Part shown: positions 1-12,631 of the stretch, piece after piece | Numbering within the stretch: position 1 is the stretch's first letter | How the letters are laid out: every line of letters begins with the position of its first letter | Assembly (NCBI GenBank): GCA_013396525.1 | Contig: VWYX01000080.1 | Coordinates: 983,893 to 1,047,892 of the forward strand | Direction: 5' to 3' | Length of the DNA: 64,000 nt | DNA from: Chaetorhynchus papuensis | Taxonomy: Eukaryota > Chordata > Aves > Passeriformes > Rhipiduridae | The notes under the pieces: generated by a model | Told to the model about the DNA's origin: nothing | Databases searched by the model: none | What the model saw: the letters and a program-made list of their open reading frames with translations, nothing else | Translations under genes and position numbers: made by a program

Positions 1-3000
1 TTTGGTGCACAAGGAATCATGTGGTCATAAGTGGAGAAGAAAGAAGGCAGGGCAAAGGAGCTCTTTTCTGATCAGGGAGTTAGGGTAATTCTGAGGAGCA
101 GGCCAAGCAGTGGGATGGGGCTATGGCTCAAGGATAAAATGTGAAGAGTTTAAGACCACTTCTTTGAAAATGCAGCCCTCCTAAAGAAACGCACCCTGTG
201 ACCTGGGTGAGACCTGACTGAACCAATGAGCTGCATCAAGAAGCTGGGTTCCCAGAGAATGAATGCAGAGGCCTGCCCTGACAAGGAGAGGGGCTGATGA
301 CACTACACCAGGAACGCACAAGAAGTCTCAGAAAGTGAATTTCACGCAAAATGCATAAAATACAGCAGATCTGTTATTTCCTGGACAAATTATAATTTAC
401 TTAAGACTAAAGTACAAGCATTTTGAAAACAGGGACTATGGAGAGAAAAGAAGAATATTTGCCATTAAATTCTCCATTTGCATATAAGCATTAAAAATCA
501 TATTTCCACAGACTAAGAGCATTAATCTTCCTGGAGAAGTGAAATTCCATTTCATATCCAAGAGATCTTAAAGGATATTTACACAAAGACCCAAATGAAA
601 GTAGAGATATATGTTTGGTGTTACTTTTCTGGAGGGGCTGAAATTACTTTGACCTAAAATTCTTAGCATGTTAAAGATTCTGCCACACAGGTTCATCAAC
701 AAAAGAGGCATTTTGCATATATCTCCAAAGTCAGTGGACAACAACTGTGTTAACTGGTCTATATGTCTTTCAGATTGTAATTGAACTGTCCAGTGTAATG
801 AATGAAGCATAGAATCATGTGCATCCAGTTTGCCTTTGTTTATCCACACTGTCAGCCTGACTTTGGTTCACTTTTGCAGGCAGATTTCTCTATTAATGTC
901 CATATAGTTTATTTCAAGTTTAGCTTCCCAGTGCTTAGCACTCCTTCGGGCACAAGACTCATTACAGCGCTAGACTAATAATTGAAGTGTTTTTCTTTCT
1001 GTCATTGTTCCATGTAAATAAATAAATGGAACAATTTTAGAATGCCATGAATTACATTAATCATAGCCTTATATGCACACCTTTTCTCCTCGCAGTAGCT
1101 TAATCTCCTCATTAATTTCAAGCATGAAGCACCAGCCAACGAAAATTTGCTTTGAACAACAATCTTAACAAGTTCTTAAATGCATGAGAAAAAGAGGGAG
1201 AACTGGCTTTTCTTTTCCACTCCAAAATATATCGCTCAAAATGTTTTTCTCTGCAATGTTATTCTACTGTGTGATTTATTCCACATAAGTACATAGAAAA
1301 TTCAACCTTAAGTAAATATTTATTAACAATATTTTGCAATTAACACAGGCATACAAATGTATGTTTACTAAGGGTATGTCTGGGGTCCTAATTGGCCTGA
1401 TGTAAACAGAAAGTCCAGTAAAACTGAAATATATGTCCATTTTATTCTTTGAATATGAACCAAATCTCAACAAAATCAAGAGGAAGCATCTGTGCATTTT
1501 CAGTAATTCTGCTGAAGTTTAACTGAGCTTCTAGAGATCCATTTGGGGCTTAAAGGGATAGAAGACTATCACTCCCGCTCTGAAATGCATATGTTCCTAG
1601 AGCAATAAAAATTTTCTGCACACTTATAGTTCTAGTCTTCCAGACAAATATTATATTGTCTGGCAGTTTTTATGTACAAACATAAAACAGCAGAGACAGT
1701 TTGATTGCGTGAACAACCTTACTGAGAAGACTAAGAATGGGCCAGGACTGTTCCTCTCTCAGTAAATATCACCACAGTTGAACATCCAAGAGTTCTGTTC
1801 TTGCAAGCATTCATTTATGGATTCTGCTTTGTATCAATTTTAAAAGCACATACATAAGGGGGGGAAAAAAACCTAACCAGCCAACCAACAAGAAAACCCC
1901 AAAGCACAAACAGCAATCACAAAACCCCACAGTGTATCCTTTCCTTGCAAAGCTTAGCTTACTGCATAATTACTGGTTTTGACAAGCTTTAGTTGATAAA
2001 AATGAATGGGAAAATGTTTGCATGTGTCTTTGTATTTATATATCTATATTCACATCTATAAATTGGTTCTAGCTTACACTTGATGAATGGCTGAGATCTA
2101 AATTCCAGCTCTCCAATATTTCTTATTAAATATGGCATCTGAATGATTAGGTCATACTCTTTTCTCTACAGAACCAATCCCATGCTTCTTCCTAACAGCA
2201 TGGATTGTAAGGTCAGTGAATGAAGAGTCTCTTTTGAATTTCTGAAGGAATCTGCCATCTATCTGGATGTAGGCAGTCCTGTATCACTCTGCGTGTCCTG
2301 TAACACCAGCCTCATTGATTAGGACAGGAATGTTTGGTGTTTATCAAATTCTATGTGAGGTTCAGATTATTCATAGTCGTCTGCAATTATATGATGAAGG
2401 GAGGGCAGTTCTAACAATTTTCTAACCTCTCACCCTCCCTAAGCACAACTACAGAATTTCAGACTTTTCTCTCCATTCACGGAGAAGTCCAAAAGAAAGT
2501 AGTTCAACCCTAACACAGATGTGTCGTTAGATCAAAATTCCACAAGAAAGATCTTCCAGAGTGCAGGGGCTGGTTCCTAGGTGGCCAAATAAATCTGTAG
2601 TTTACAGTATCTCTACAGGTCAAGGAGTCAATTTAACAGTAAGGAGGCTGGGTGCCAAATTCACAGAAAATTGCCATGTACTTATCTGCCAGAAAAGGTC
2701 AGGGTGCATTCTAAAATCATTCAACAAAGCGGTATGAAATAACCCCCCCCTTTGTCCTGGAACAGAAAAGATCTTTTATTTGACAAGTCACTAAGCCAGG
2801 TGTTACAGCATCTTCTTGTGACCTATATTAGACCATGCACTGAGTTTCACCATTCCCAGGAAGAGTGCCTATAGTTCATGATGGTTGAAAAGCACACCCT
2901 GGATCTTGCCAAGGGAAAACACAGAATCAAAATAAGAATTTAAAAAAAAAAAGTAATAAAACCAAGAACAACTTCCCACCTGAAGTAAACACCAATAAGT

Positions 3001-4111
3001 ATGAAACTTCCCTAAATAAGAAATAACAGGATGAAACATGTAGAAGAGTATGCCATTGCCTGTGTAAGGCACAGAGTCAATATTTAAAATTATCCAGAAA
3101 ACTGAAAGGAGCTGGAGGATTTAGAACTGCACCCTGACATTTTATGCCAGGCATACTTCACAGGAAAGAAATAATTTATGAAAACATGCCGGTAGGCACT
3201 ACAAGGGCTAGAAATGGGTATGAATGCTTGTACACATATACTACTAATGAGATAAATGCAAACACAGATTATCACTTCAAAAACGAAATGTCACACCTGA
3301 TAAGAATGTTGAAAAAATGACTGGACTGGATAATGTTCATCTACTTTTAAAACACCTGTGATTGACAGGTGATGCTGAAATCTGGATGAAAAATTCCAAG
3401 AATGTTTCATGCTAATGATTTGTTACGTGACACTATTACCACTGACTACACGTAAGCAGGGGGATTAGCAACTCAGCATGGTCCTAAGTATATTATGCTG
3501 CTAGAAATAACACCTCTGTGTAGTACAGTGACCTGATTCCTGGCAGGAACAGAAGTACCACTCAATAAAATCAGCAAAGCGAAGTACAAATGAAGGAGGG
3601 CAATAAGCCCAAAAGGGAACCTGAATGTGCCAGTGGGAATGGGCTCAAAATTCTGCAACTGGAGTTGTTAAAAAATTAGCAACCAACAAGTATATTACCT
3701 TATTCTCAAAACAATACATAGTGTCCTTGGTCCTGCAATTGGACTCTGACAAAAATAATTGAGCAGCACATTCTTCTACAGATGCCAACACATTAGATCC
3801 TTACCACATATCCCAAAGCAAGCTGAGGGATCTGTGCAGTCCCCTCCTAGAATTCTTCAGTAACATGGTCTGGATAACAATGTCTGGTAAGGGAAGAGTG
3901 TAAGTGCAAATAGTTACAGAAGCAGCATGAATATTTGCAACTCGTGAACAAAGCAGTAGCGAAAATTGGCTTCTGTGTCAGAAAAGATCTACATTGTGTT
4001 CTCCACAAGGGTGTGGCAGAATCATTCCCGTTGGGTGCTGTGAGCAGCCTGCACTCGGATCATGGACAGGCAATACGGAGTAGAACCAGCAGAGACCCAC
4101 AGGTCAGGGGT

Positions 4112-4129
4112 GCACAGGTGCACCTGTGC
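4112..4129. other. 18-bp perfect palindrome with two abutting E-boxes
   Basis: Positions 4112-4120 and 4121-4129 are exact reverse complements with no spacer. The centre places CAGGTG directly against CACCTG, the E-box type bound by E2A, ZEB and Snail factors in vertebrates. A perfect 9-bp-arm palindrome without a spacer is expected about 0.2 times in 64 kb of random sequence. That makes it notable but not decisive. Regulatory function is inference only. Confidence 0.4.
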
Positions 4130-6260
4130 TGTGCTTTCTCCAGTGTGTGTGCCAAGGGATTGCGGGAAGCAGATGAGGTTCACAGAAAGTTGGAATACCA
4201 ACATCTCCAACAGGAGTCTTGTGTAAACAGGGGAAGCCGCACCACAGTGGGGCTAGGCTGACATGGGGCAGGGATAGAGCTTTCCAGGATTCAGTACAGA
4301 AAGGTGTTTAAAAAATTGTAGCTGTACTTTAATATTTTAAAATACCTATTATTGGGGTTTATCTATTGCATTACTAATACTGATCCTGAATATGCAGTTC
4401 ACCGATTTTTCATTAACTAGATGTCTAATAAAACCAAAAACTGCCTCAGTCCTTATTTGAAACATGTGTATCAAGCAGTTTTTCACTGCAACAAAAGGTG
4501 CTATTGCTATCATTCTGACTCCATAGCATTTCTGAAGGATTCTAAATTATTGCAAACAGCAGAACAGAGACTCAGGCCAAGCTTTTTGGAGCAGCAGCAG
4601 AATCTTGTTCCAGGCTTGCTGTTACCTTATTATGAGTTCTGAATTGCAAAGAACATAAGAGATTTTAAATAACTGGTTTTATTTCAGAGAACTGGGGAAA
4701 GCAACTAAATCTTTACAAGCTGGAAAATTCAGTGAAAATAAAAAGCTGGAAAAAACTGCAACTCTTAACATACCTGCACCATCTTTGGCTATAAATGGCA
4801 AAGCGAAGTGCTATTAGATTTCAAAGCTTTCTTTTAAGCATGGAACACTAAATAAATTTGGGATTGTTTAGTCTCCTATAAAACATCCTAACGTAACATC
4901 TAGAGGAAAAGTTGTCATTCTTTTTTGTTCTTTGCTCCAAAAACAAGACCAGAAGACACAGCAAATTCAGCAAATCAAGTTAACTAATTAATCAAGTCAG
5001 TCATTCTGCTCATTACTACAGAACTGGAATAAGTAATTTGCACTAGTCCTTCCCTTAATGCTCATATCTGCAGTAGCACACAATTGGTATTTTCATAATT
5101 AGATAAGTATGTTTTCTAAGAGCTGGTGAAAGTGTCAGAATGTAAGAAGTATGTTAACTAGCTGCTGTCAGCTCCAAGGCTCAGCAGAGCTCTAATTATG
5201 TATTGGAATTAATAGGTGCACTAAAGACAGTCATGGAACTTCTCATAACCTTCTGTAGACATATAAAAATAATTTTAGTTGATAGCTTGAACTCTGTTAT
5301 GAATTGACAATGGAACTTAAAGAAAAGTTTTGTGATTAACTTTATGTGCAACCGAGCAGTTCTGAGCTGTTTATTCAGACCAAGATGAATATTTAAAACA
5401 AAATGCACACTGGAAAAAAAACATTATAGATAATGCTTGGGCAGAAAACCAAAATCCTCTGGGAATTTTGCTAGTGACTGAAATAAAAGGTGCAGTATTT
5501 TATCTGTGGCTAATGCATTACTTGCTACAACTCTACAAAGTAGTTGAACGTAGTAGAAAGGTTTCTTGGAACAGAGCACATACTTTCCTTATCCTGGAGT
5601 GGACATAAAAAGAATAATTAGGAATTAAAATATGTTTAATTATGTAAGACAGGTTAAATGTTTGTAAAACATTTTCATCATGACTAACTTAAACGTCAGG
5701 CTTCCTACAAAGCAATTTAAATACGTGAGAAGATTCCTCTCAACTTCCATGAGCTCTGACTCAAGACGTTATACAGATTACAGAATGTTTTCTACAACCT
5801 TGCTACTATGAAACACACAAAAAGAGGCAACCATAAACTACAAACCTTTTTTACTCACTACCATAACACGAAGCAGTGATTTTCTGCTGCACCAACCTTT
5901 GGCTTATTCCATCTGTTCCATTATACCTGCAAGTCTGGAATCAGCACAGGGAGAAAGGCTTTCTTAGTCACAAAAACAGCAAGAGAAGAAGAAATACATG
6001 AAAGAGTTGTGCAAGAATAAAAAAAATTAGCATATTCAAAATTGATTCAAAATAGACCTGGACAGCAAGGGAATTTCCAGAAGACCTGACTGCACCTAAT
6101 GATGATGACAACTTCAGCAAGGGAAAAACTGACAAAACTCAGTCTGCTGATCCTTGTAAGCCCTTTTTAATGGCAGTCACCAGCATTTATGTTCCACTGT
6201 GCCTTACTTTTACACAACTACATTAAAAAATAAGAATAATGTTATTTAGTTGGTTTGGGG

Positions 6261-6276
6261 TTGTTGTTGTTGTTGT
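6261..6276 (+). repeat. (TTG)5 microsatellite
   Basis: Five uninterrupted TTG units, preceded and followed by G/T-rich sequence (6250-6288). An ordinary short simple repeat. Confidence 0.9.
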
Positions 6277-9200
6277 ACTTTGGGGGTTAAATAACAAGAT
6301 GTCTCTTCAGAGTATTAAAATAACCCCTATTTTCTAATCAAATGATACTGAAAGTGCCATACTTACTCTTATTATCACAGTATTATGTGCAAAAAACCCC
6401 ACCGAACATTGTTTTGAATAGGATTTGGAGATGACCAATTCTAACAGGCAGAATTGGAGCCCAAAGACAGGAAATGGCAAGGAATATCTCTTTGATTGTT
6501 TGTATTCTACCCTTATAACTCTTACATTGACTTGTAGCGACCTGTCTAGAGCTATTTGCTCAAGAGATGGTATCACTAGGACAGAACAAGATGATCAGAT
6601 AAATGGTAGTGACAAATTGTTGGCATTGCTATCAAAATCATTGCTAAAATTTGTTTCCTCTCACTCATCATTGAAGGAGCCTGTATGAACCAACAGGAGT
6701 ATACTTTTCCTGAAAGTTTTTACTATGGAGTGCCACACAGAAGGATAAAGGCATGTACTAGTTATTCTTGCATAATTTAGCTAAGGAGTGTTTGTTTATT
6801 AGGAGTAAGATGAAAAGACAATGAGTAGGAAGGATGGTGAATTCCATCTCAACCTTTAGTATAGGCATGAGCAGGCTGAGTTTGTATGACAAAACTGAAT
6901 GCAACAAAAGGACTGGTTTTGTACATCACACCATCAACCTTTTTCCCCGAGTTTAGGAAATCACAACTTGATCTGTCAAAGACAAGGCATTATTTAGAAT
7001 TGAAAACAGAAACTGAAATAAAGAACATCTTGGGAGAAGAAATACTGTTACACTAACATGGCTGTTCATACTCTGACATCCCCACAGAAGGAAGGTCAGA
7101 GTAGTTTAGTAGGGTGCTTTCAGAGCAGCATGTAGGTTCTCTTAAATCAATACAGAGGTTGTGTATTTTGGACATACTTTTCCCCATTTTTCTTTCCTTT
7201 TGAGAGATTCCTGTTCTTTCGAGTCCATTCTTAGAATATTGATGTCAGAGGCACAAGTCTTATTCTCAGGGTGAAGCACCCCAGTCCTCTCTCTTGTTCC
7301 TATCCTAGGGGAGTAAATGAGGTCAGAGTCTCAGTGGAGACAGAACTCAGAGTTTGAAGAAGATTCCTTCTGTTCAGCAGATATTATAGAAAATTATCCA
7401 AATGAGAGGGTAAATGAGACATGATTCCTTTTGACAATTTTTCTTCTTACTCTCTCATGGTAAGCAAGCAATTATTTTTTACAAATAAATTCTCGAGTTG
7501 CAATTTGTTGTCCAGATCCTACAAACATTTCAGATGTCCGAAATGAATTTTCATCTGATGTAATCTGCAGTTAGTGAGACTATCCAAGGGGATAAAAAGC
7601 TGCCTTTAACACTTTCTCTGCAAGTCTTGGTTCTGTACTTAAAAGCAGCTGAAACTGAACAGATAAAATGTGGTACTAAAGATTTGCTGCATTTGCTGCC
7701 TATCTCTGGGCAACAGCATGAAAAATCATTCTAAGCACCTTCAAATTCTTTTGACAGAGAGGGAAACTCCAATGATTGAATGGGATGAAAATCTGTGAAT
7801 AGTCAGTTAAAAATTAGGGAGGATGTTGGAAGAGGATAATCCATAGGTAAGAATCTACAACGTACAGTTTTCAAAAAACGCTTTCAAATTAGGTGAATTC
7901 ACCTTCACCTTCAAATTCATCTTCAAAACACCTGAAAATCACAAACTGACCATCAGAGGACTTATGATTAATTTTGCATAACAGACATCTGCAAATCAAT
8001 TCTTTGTCTCATTCTACTGCAGGCTGACCAGCTGAGGTGGACAAATTCTGCTTGTACACCTTCCTTACAAATCTTAATTTTCCTCTGTTTCCTAATCAGA
8101 AAAAAAAAAATACTGAAGTATTCAGCTATTTCACTGATTTTGCTTCTTGATTGCAAGACATGTTGTTAAGAAAAATTCTGGTCATCCATGTCAAAGTCAG
8201 CCTAATAATCAGGTCAAGAAATATCTAAGTAGGGCTTGGGATGCTATAAATTTTCACAAGAAAAATGCATCTTCAACTCTGCCTTGTTTAATGTTATGGT
8301 TCATAATAGATTGTATCACTAAGCATTATTACTTCAAAGCACAGTGCTTCTAATGAACCTTTTTATTCTTTTAAAGGATGAAGTGTTTTCTCAACAACAA
8401 AGGGAATGTTGCTGACAGATGTGTGTGCTAATTACAACAGATTTGTTTAAACCAGACAACCACCATCAACTGCAGAGACTTCACCTGACCGAGCAAGCAA
8501 TATGCAAGTGTGCAGAATTAATCACAGCAAACAGAAAAGGAATAATGGTGGACAGCAGATGCTGGAATATCAGTCCCATCAGCATGGCTCCTTAGATGAC
8601 ATTAATGCTCTTAGCAAAACAAGAGACAAAGTTTGTAAGAGGTATCTGCAAATGACAGCTGGAACAGATCCATCCTTCAAGTCTTACAATAAATTTAGAA
8701 TCTATTCACATTTTAAAAAAAAGGAGACAACGTACAGGCACAAATAAACTACAGTACAGAAAGAAGTCACTCCTGGAGAAGGAAGCTTGCTGTTAATTTA
8801 GCAATGTTAAAGGGACAATAAAATAAAACTTCATAATATATCACCTGGCAAAACAAGGTGACAGCAACATACATATTCCAAAGACAGTAAGATTAACAGA
8901 TACAGTCAGCAAAGAAGAGTAAAACAAAGGTCAGAATAAAATAAGTGAGATCCAGCTCAAACTCCCCTTGTAGTAGAAAAATTCAAAAATCTCTCTCTCT
9001 ATGGCTGGAGGCTTTGTTACAAAATCCGGGTTAAAAACTCATGCTGTATATTTTTCTATCATGAATACACTTACTGGTTTTCTCTAGCCAGCCACCTATC
9101 CTAATAAAATGCTAAAAAAATGAAGCCTCTTAAAAAAATCCACCACTGTTATATTTGGTATAAATTTTCCATAAATTTCAGAAGATCTAAGATGAGGACT

Positions 9201-11348
9201 GAAAGACTGACAAATAGAAAGCATCATATTTATACCTTGTTACTTTATAACACTACTTTCAAAAAAGAAAAAAAAAAGTTTTTTATTTTTTTAAAGGCAA
9301 TCCTCTGTAAGCATAGCCAAGAAAAAAATATATTTAATTATTTGCTCTGTGTTCTGATGTTAGTTAAAGCAGCACAGCTGTTCTTTGTTCCTGCTAATCA
9401 GACTCTCTCTGACTGCAATCAGTTGTTCAATCTAATTTTGCTCTTTGTATATCCAGATCACACAGCTCAGTCTATCCAGACTCAGAGAGAATCATATCTG
9501 TTGCAGTTTTCGTACAAAGCAATACAGGAGGATTAGCTAAATATTTCACCTTTAGAAAGAACGTGAATATCAATAAGTCTGTATTTCCACATCTGGTTTA
9601 GCAGCAACAGAAACTTTCAAGTAATAGAAATTACTGAGATGGGATGAAAAATTCTGATTGCAACCTACAAAATCTCCCTCTTCATCTTCTAATGGCATGG
9701 CAGTGTCATTATGTTGGTTTGGGTTTTTTCTGCAGTAATGAAACTTAATGAATGTAACCTTCAAACTTGTCTGTGAAAGTCCCATTGGGATAAAGCAGAC
9801 GTGTGCATCTGAGATTCACTGGGCTGACCAGTGCAGAAGGACATCTCTGTGCCTACGCAGTTCAGAGACTGTGACTACTGCACCACACAGCTGGACCAAA
9901 GTACTAATGATTGCCATCTGGTAGCAGAATAATTGGAACTCTGTGCCAGCCACTGCCTTCTGCTAGTGAGGACTGCCTTCAAAAAGTGGGTTTACTTCTA
10001 GTTATTTGTTTGCACAATAGTACATTTAATTCATCCACAAAACATGAAAAATATTTTTTAGGAATTTCTCACACATGTTGTATACTACAGAATGGTATGT
10101 ACAGACTCATTTTTCTTAAATACTTCCTGTAACCCTTCTGAAAAATTAGTTTACAGAAATCTACAAGCCCATAAATATACCTACCTATCCGAAACACTGG
10201 GTAAGTTTCAGATAATGTATGTGACAAAAGAGTTAACTGCTGAGCCTAGACAGCTGAATAGTAAACCTGAGAACTGACAAAAGCAGGATACCCTAAGAAG
10301 ACAAAAAAACCCCAAATTCCTTACTTTGGTAAGTGAAGGGAAACATCTGGACCTCAGAAGTTCATGTGTTAACAACCAGACTGCACCAGGATGCCTAATA
10401 CTTCAAAGGAAGCAAGTGTGATTGGAGAGGACTAAAGGATGTCTGTGTACTATTGGAAAATCATACTTAACAGTTTATTTCAGCTGTGTATAAACTCCTC
10501 AAAAATTCCTAGAAATACCATCTTTCCCATGTGGTGGTGGCAGGGGGCATCTCATGACCTTGAAATAAATCCTTTGTAATTCTACCCTTGTGTCGCTTAG
10601 TCAAAAACCCCATCCCAAATAGGTTGTGCAACAATGTATCAAATTTTTTTTTCTTCTTTTTTTTTGAAAAAAAGCCTGTGTTCTGCAACCTCTTCCCTTC
10701 AGGTTGCTGTGACTATTGTGGCTTAAAGCGTAAGCAGTAATCACCATTTGCAAGTAGATGGCACATTATCACAGCATATTTATAAACACAATGCACTTGA
10801 AACATATGTCTCAGTCACACAGTAAGAGACGTCTGAGATCATTCCTTACTGCAAATTAAACATAGCTTAGTTTTCTATAAGTTACAGTTTATACTTCAAA
10901 GACTTTAACAGTGCTAGCAGTTACTAGTAGAGTAGATATGCTTAGCACACATAGTACACTAAGTGCTATTGCACATCTGTTACTGAGAGATTTACAAATG
11001 GCACAATTCAAACAATGAGCTGGAGCAAAAAGACTCTGTGTCCGTTTACACTTTAAAGTAAAATTGAGATTAATTTCAGTAAAACAGAACATCCAGGAAT
11101 GCATAATCAAAGAGCTTACTTCCCATCACATTGCTTATCATCTCATCTAAAAGCTAGAAGACTTTGAAATACTGCTGCTGCATCTCCATAACATGCATTC
11201 TGTTTCAGTTTCACTAACCTATTCCTAGCTGCACACCAATGTGTACAAGAGGAATTACCAAGTTGATTTATCAATTATTTGAAGCAGAAGAAAGAAAGTA
11301 AAAGGTGGTAATACATTAAAAATAACAAGAACCAATCTTATTTAAAGA

Positions 11349-11435
11349 ACAGAATCATAGAGTTAAGGTCGGAAAAGGCCTTTAAGTTTCTTGAGTAAAA
11401 CCATTAACCTAGAACTGCCTAGTCCACCACACAAT
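11349..11435 (-). repeat. CR1 retrotransposon 3' end, fragment
   Basis: On the minus strand this resembles the 3' end of avian CR1. The hallmark starts as AGAATCATAGAG, followed by a diverged form of the GGTTGGAAAAGGCCTTTAAG block and then ACCATTAACC and CTGCC-AGTCCACCAC, which are typical of this CR1 subfamily. Similarity fades after about 11435. The copy is old and heavily mutated, is truncated as is usual for CR1, and contains no coding part. Confidence 0.75.
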
Positions 11436-12283
11436 ATAAAACAAAATCACCATTAATGCCAAAGATGCCAGTACGCTTGCTGGTGTCAAGGAACACTTAG
11501 GTACAAGAGTGAATGTTTTCACCTTTACAGCTTTCCTACAGCTTTCCTGAGTACACCCTACAGTCTGATATCATTTAAACTTTGATTTAAATTATTCTTG
11601 TAAGTTTAGGTTTATCTGAGAGTCCATTAGCTAATCACATAAAGACAAAAGTCTCTCCATCATAGCTAAAGATGACAATTATTGCACTTTTTTTTTCTCT
11701 ATCCCTCCAAAAACAGGTTTTCATAAGCAGGATTAGTCTGTCATTTGGCAGCCATAATGAACACAGTCCCAGTGGTCCAGTCTGGACTACTTCCTATTTC
11801 AACTTTTCACTTTAATAAGGGCTTTCAATGTAATATTAATGAAGGTGTAGGAAATAATTTCCTTCTTGGGCACCAATTAAGCCACTGAAAGACCTTCACT
11901 GTCACCATATTTTTTGATAATTCCAAAATGATGTGCATTCAAAATTGAAGTAGCTATGCCATAGACCACATAGAGTGTCACTGGATAAGGAATATTTCAG
12001 ATTTTTATTTTAAATATTCTTCTGGATCTAGGATATGCTACGCTGAAAGCATAAATTCCAGATCTAAAGTTGTACAGGTGCACATCCATTATTCTGTGAA
12101 AACACTGTACAATCAATACACCAGAAACATCTAATTAGGATGGAAAGTAGTAAGACTACATCCCTAACTTGATGTAGAACACTTCAGTCATTGTATGGCA
12201 AGTTCATTACTCAGTTTGTGGTTTCCTGCATTCCCCATAATTTGTTTTTTATTACCTAGAAGTTCGATATTTAATCATATTAC

Positions 12284-12631
12284 TGTCGTGGTTCAGCTCC
12301 AGACACCAACCAAGCCCCAGGAAGCCTCTCACTCACATCCCCACCAGGGGGATCGGGGAGAGAATTAGAAAGGTAAAAGTTGGAGAATTCGTGGGTTGAG
12401 CTATAGACAGTTTAATAGGGAAAGCAAAATACAAATGCACAGGCAAAGCAAAACAAGGAATTAATTCACCACTTCCCATGGGCAGGCAGGTGCTCAGCCA
12501 TCTCCAGGAGAGCAGGGCCCCACCACACATAACAGTGACTTGGGAAGACAAAAACCTTCACTGCAAATGCTGCCTTCTTCCTCCTTCTTCCCTCCCCTTT
12601 CCATATTGAGCATGATGCTATATGTCATACA
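12284..12631 (-). mobile_element. Truncated LTR of an avian endogenous retrovirus
   Basis: On the plus strand this begins TGTCGTGGTT, which is the reverse complement of the CCACGACA 3' end of a widespread avian LTR family that I take to be ERV-L-like. On the minus strand I can follow the downstream part of the LTR. It includes an ATTAAA poly(A) signal (the TTTAAT at about 12410), the segment matching the CTTCCCATGGGCAGGCAGGTG block (12471-12492) and the remains of the promoter region near 12600. Similarity stops near 12631, so the upstream part of the LTR is missing. No internal retroviral region is attached. Family naming is from memory of avian LTRs, not from a search. Confidence 0.75.

Larger units (their letters stand above)
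1..11348. other. Unique AT-rich DNA, no gene recognised
   Basis: I see no gene and no repeat family here apart from the short sites listed separately. Open frames reach 138 codons (9120-9536, plus) and 108 codons (3935-4261, plus), but neither has recognisable domains and both are within chance expectation. The stretch has scattered A-tracts (2942-2951, 8101-8110) and a short CT run at 8990-9000. Several acceptor-like pyrimidine tracts, for example before 880 and before 2172, are followed by short open frames that I could not separate from chance. Confidence 0.6.

Noticed and set aside
568..849. 93-codon minus-strand frame with protein-like appearance
   Set aside because: No good acceptor or donor surrounds it, and frames of this length are expected many times by chance here.
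9120..9536. 138-codon plus-strand frame
   Set aside because: Rich in Lys, Phe and Leu from A- and T-rich runs. No recognisable motif, and within chance expectation.
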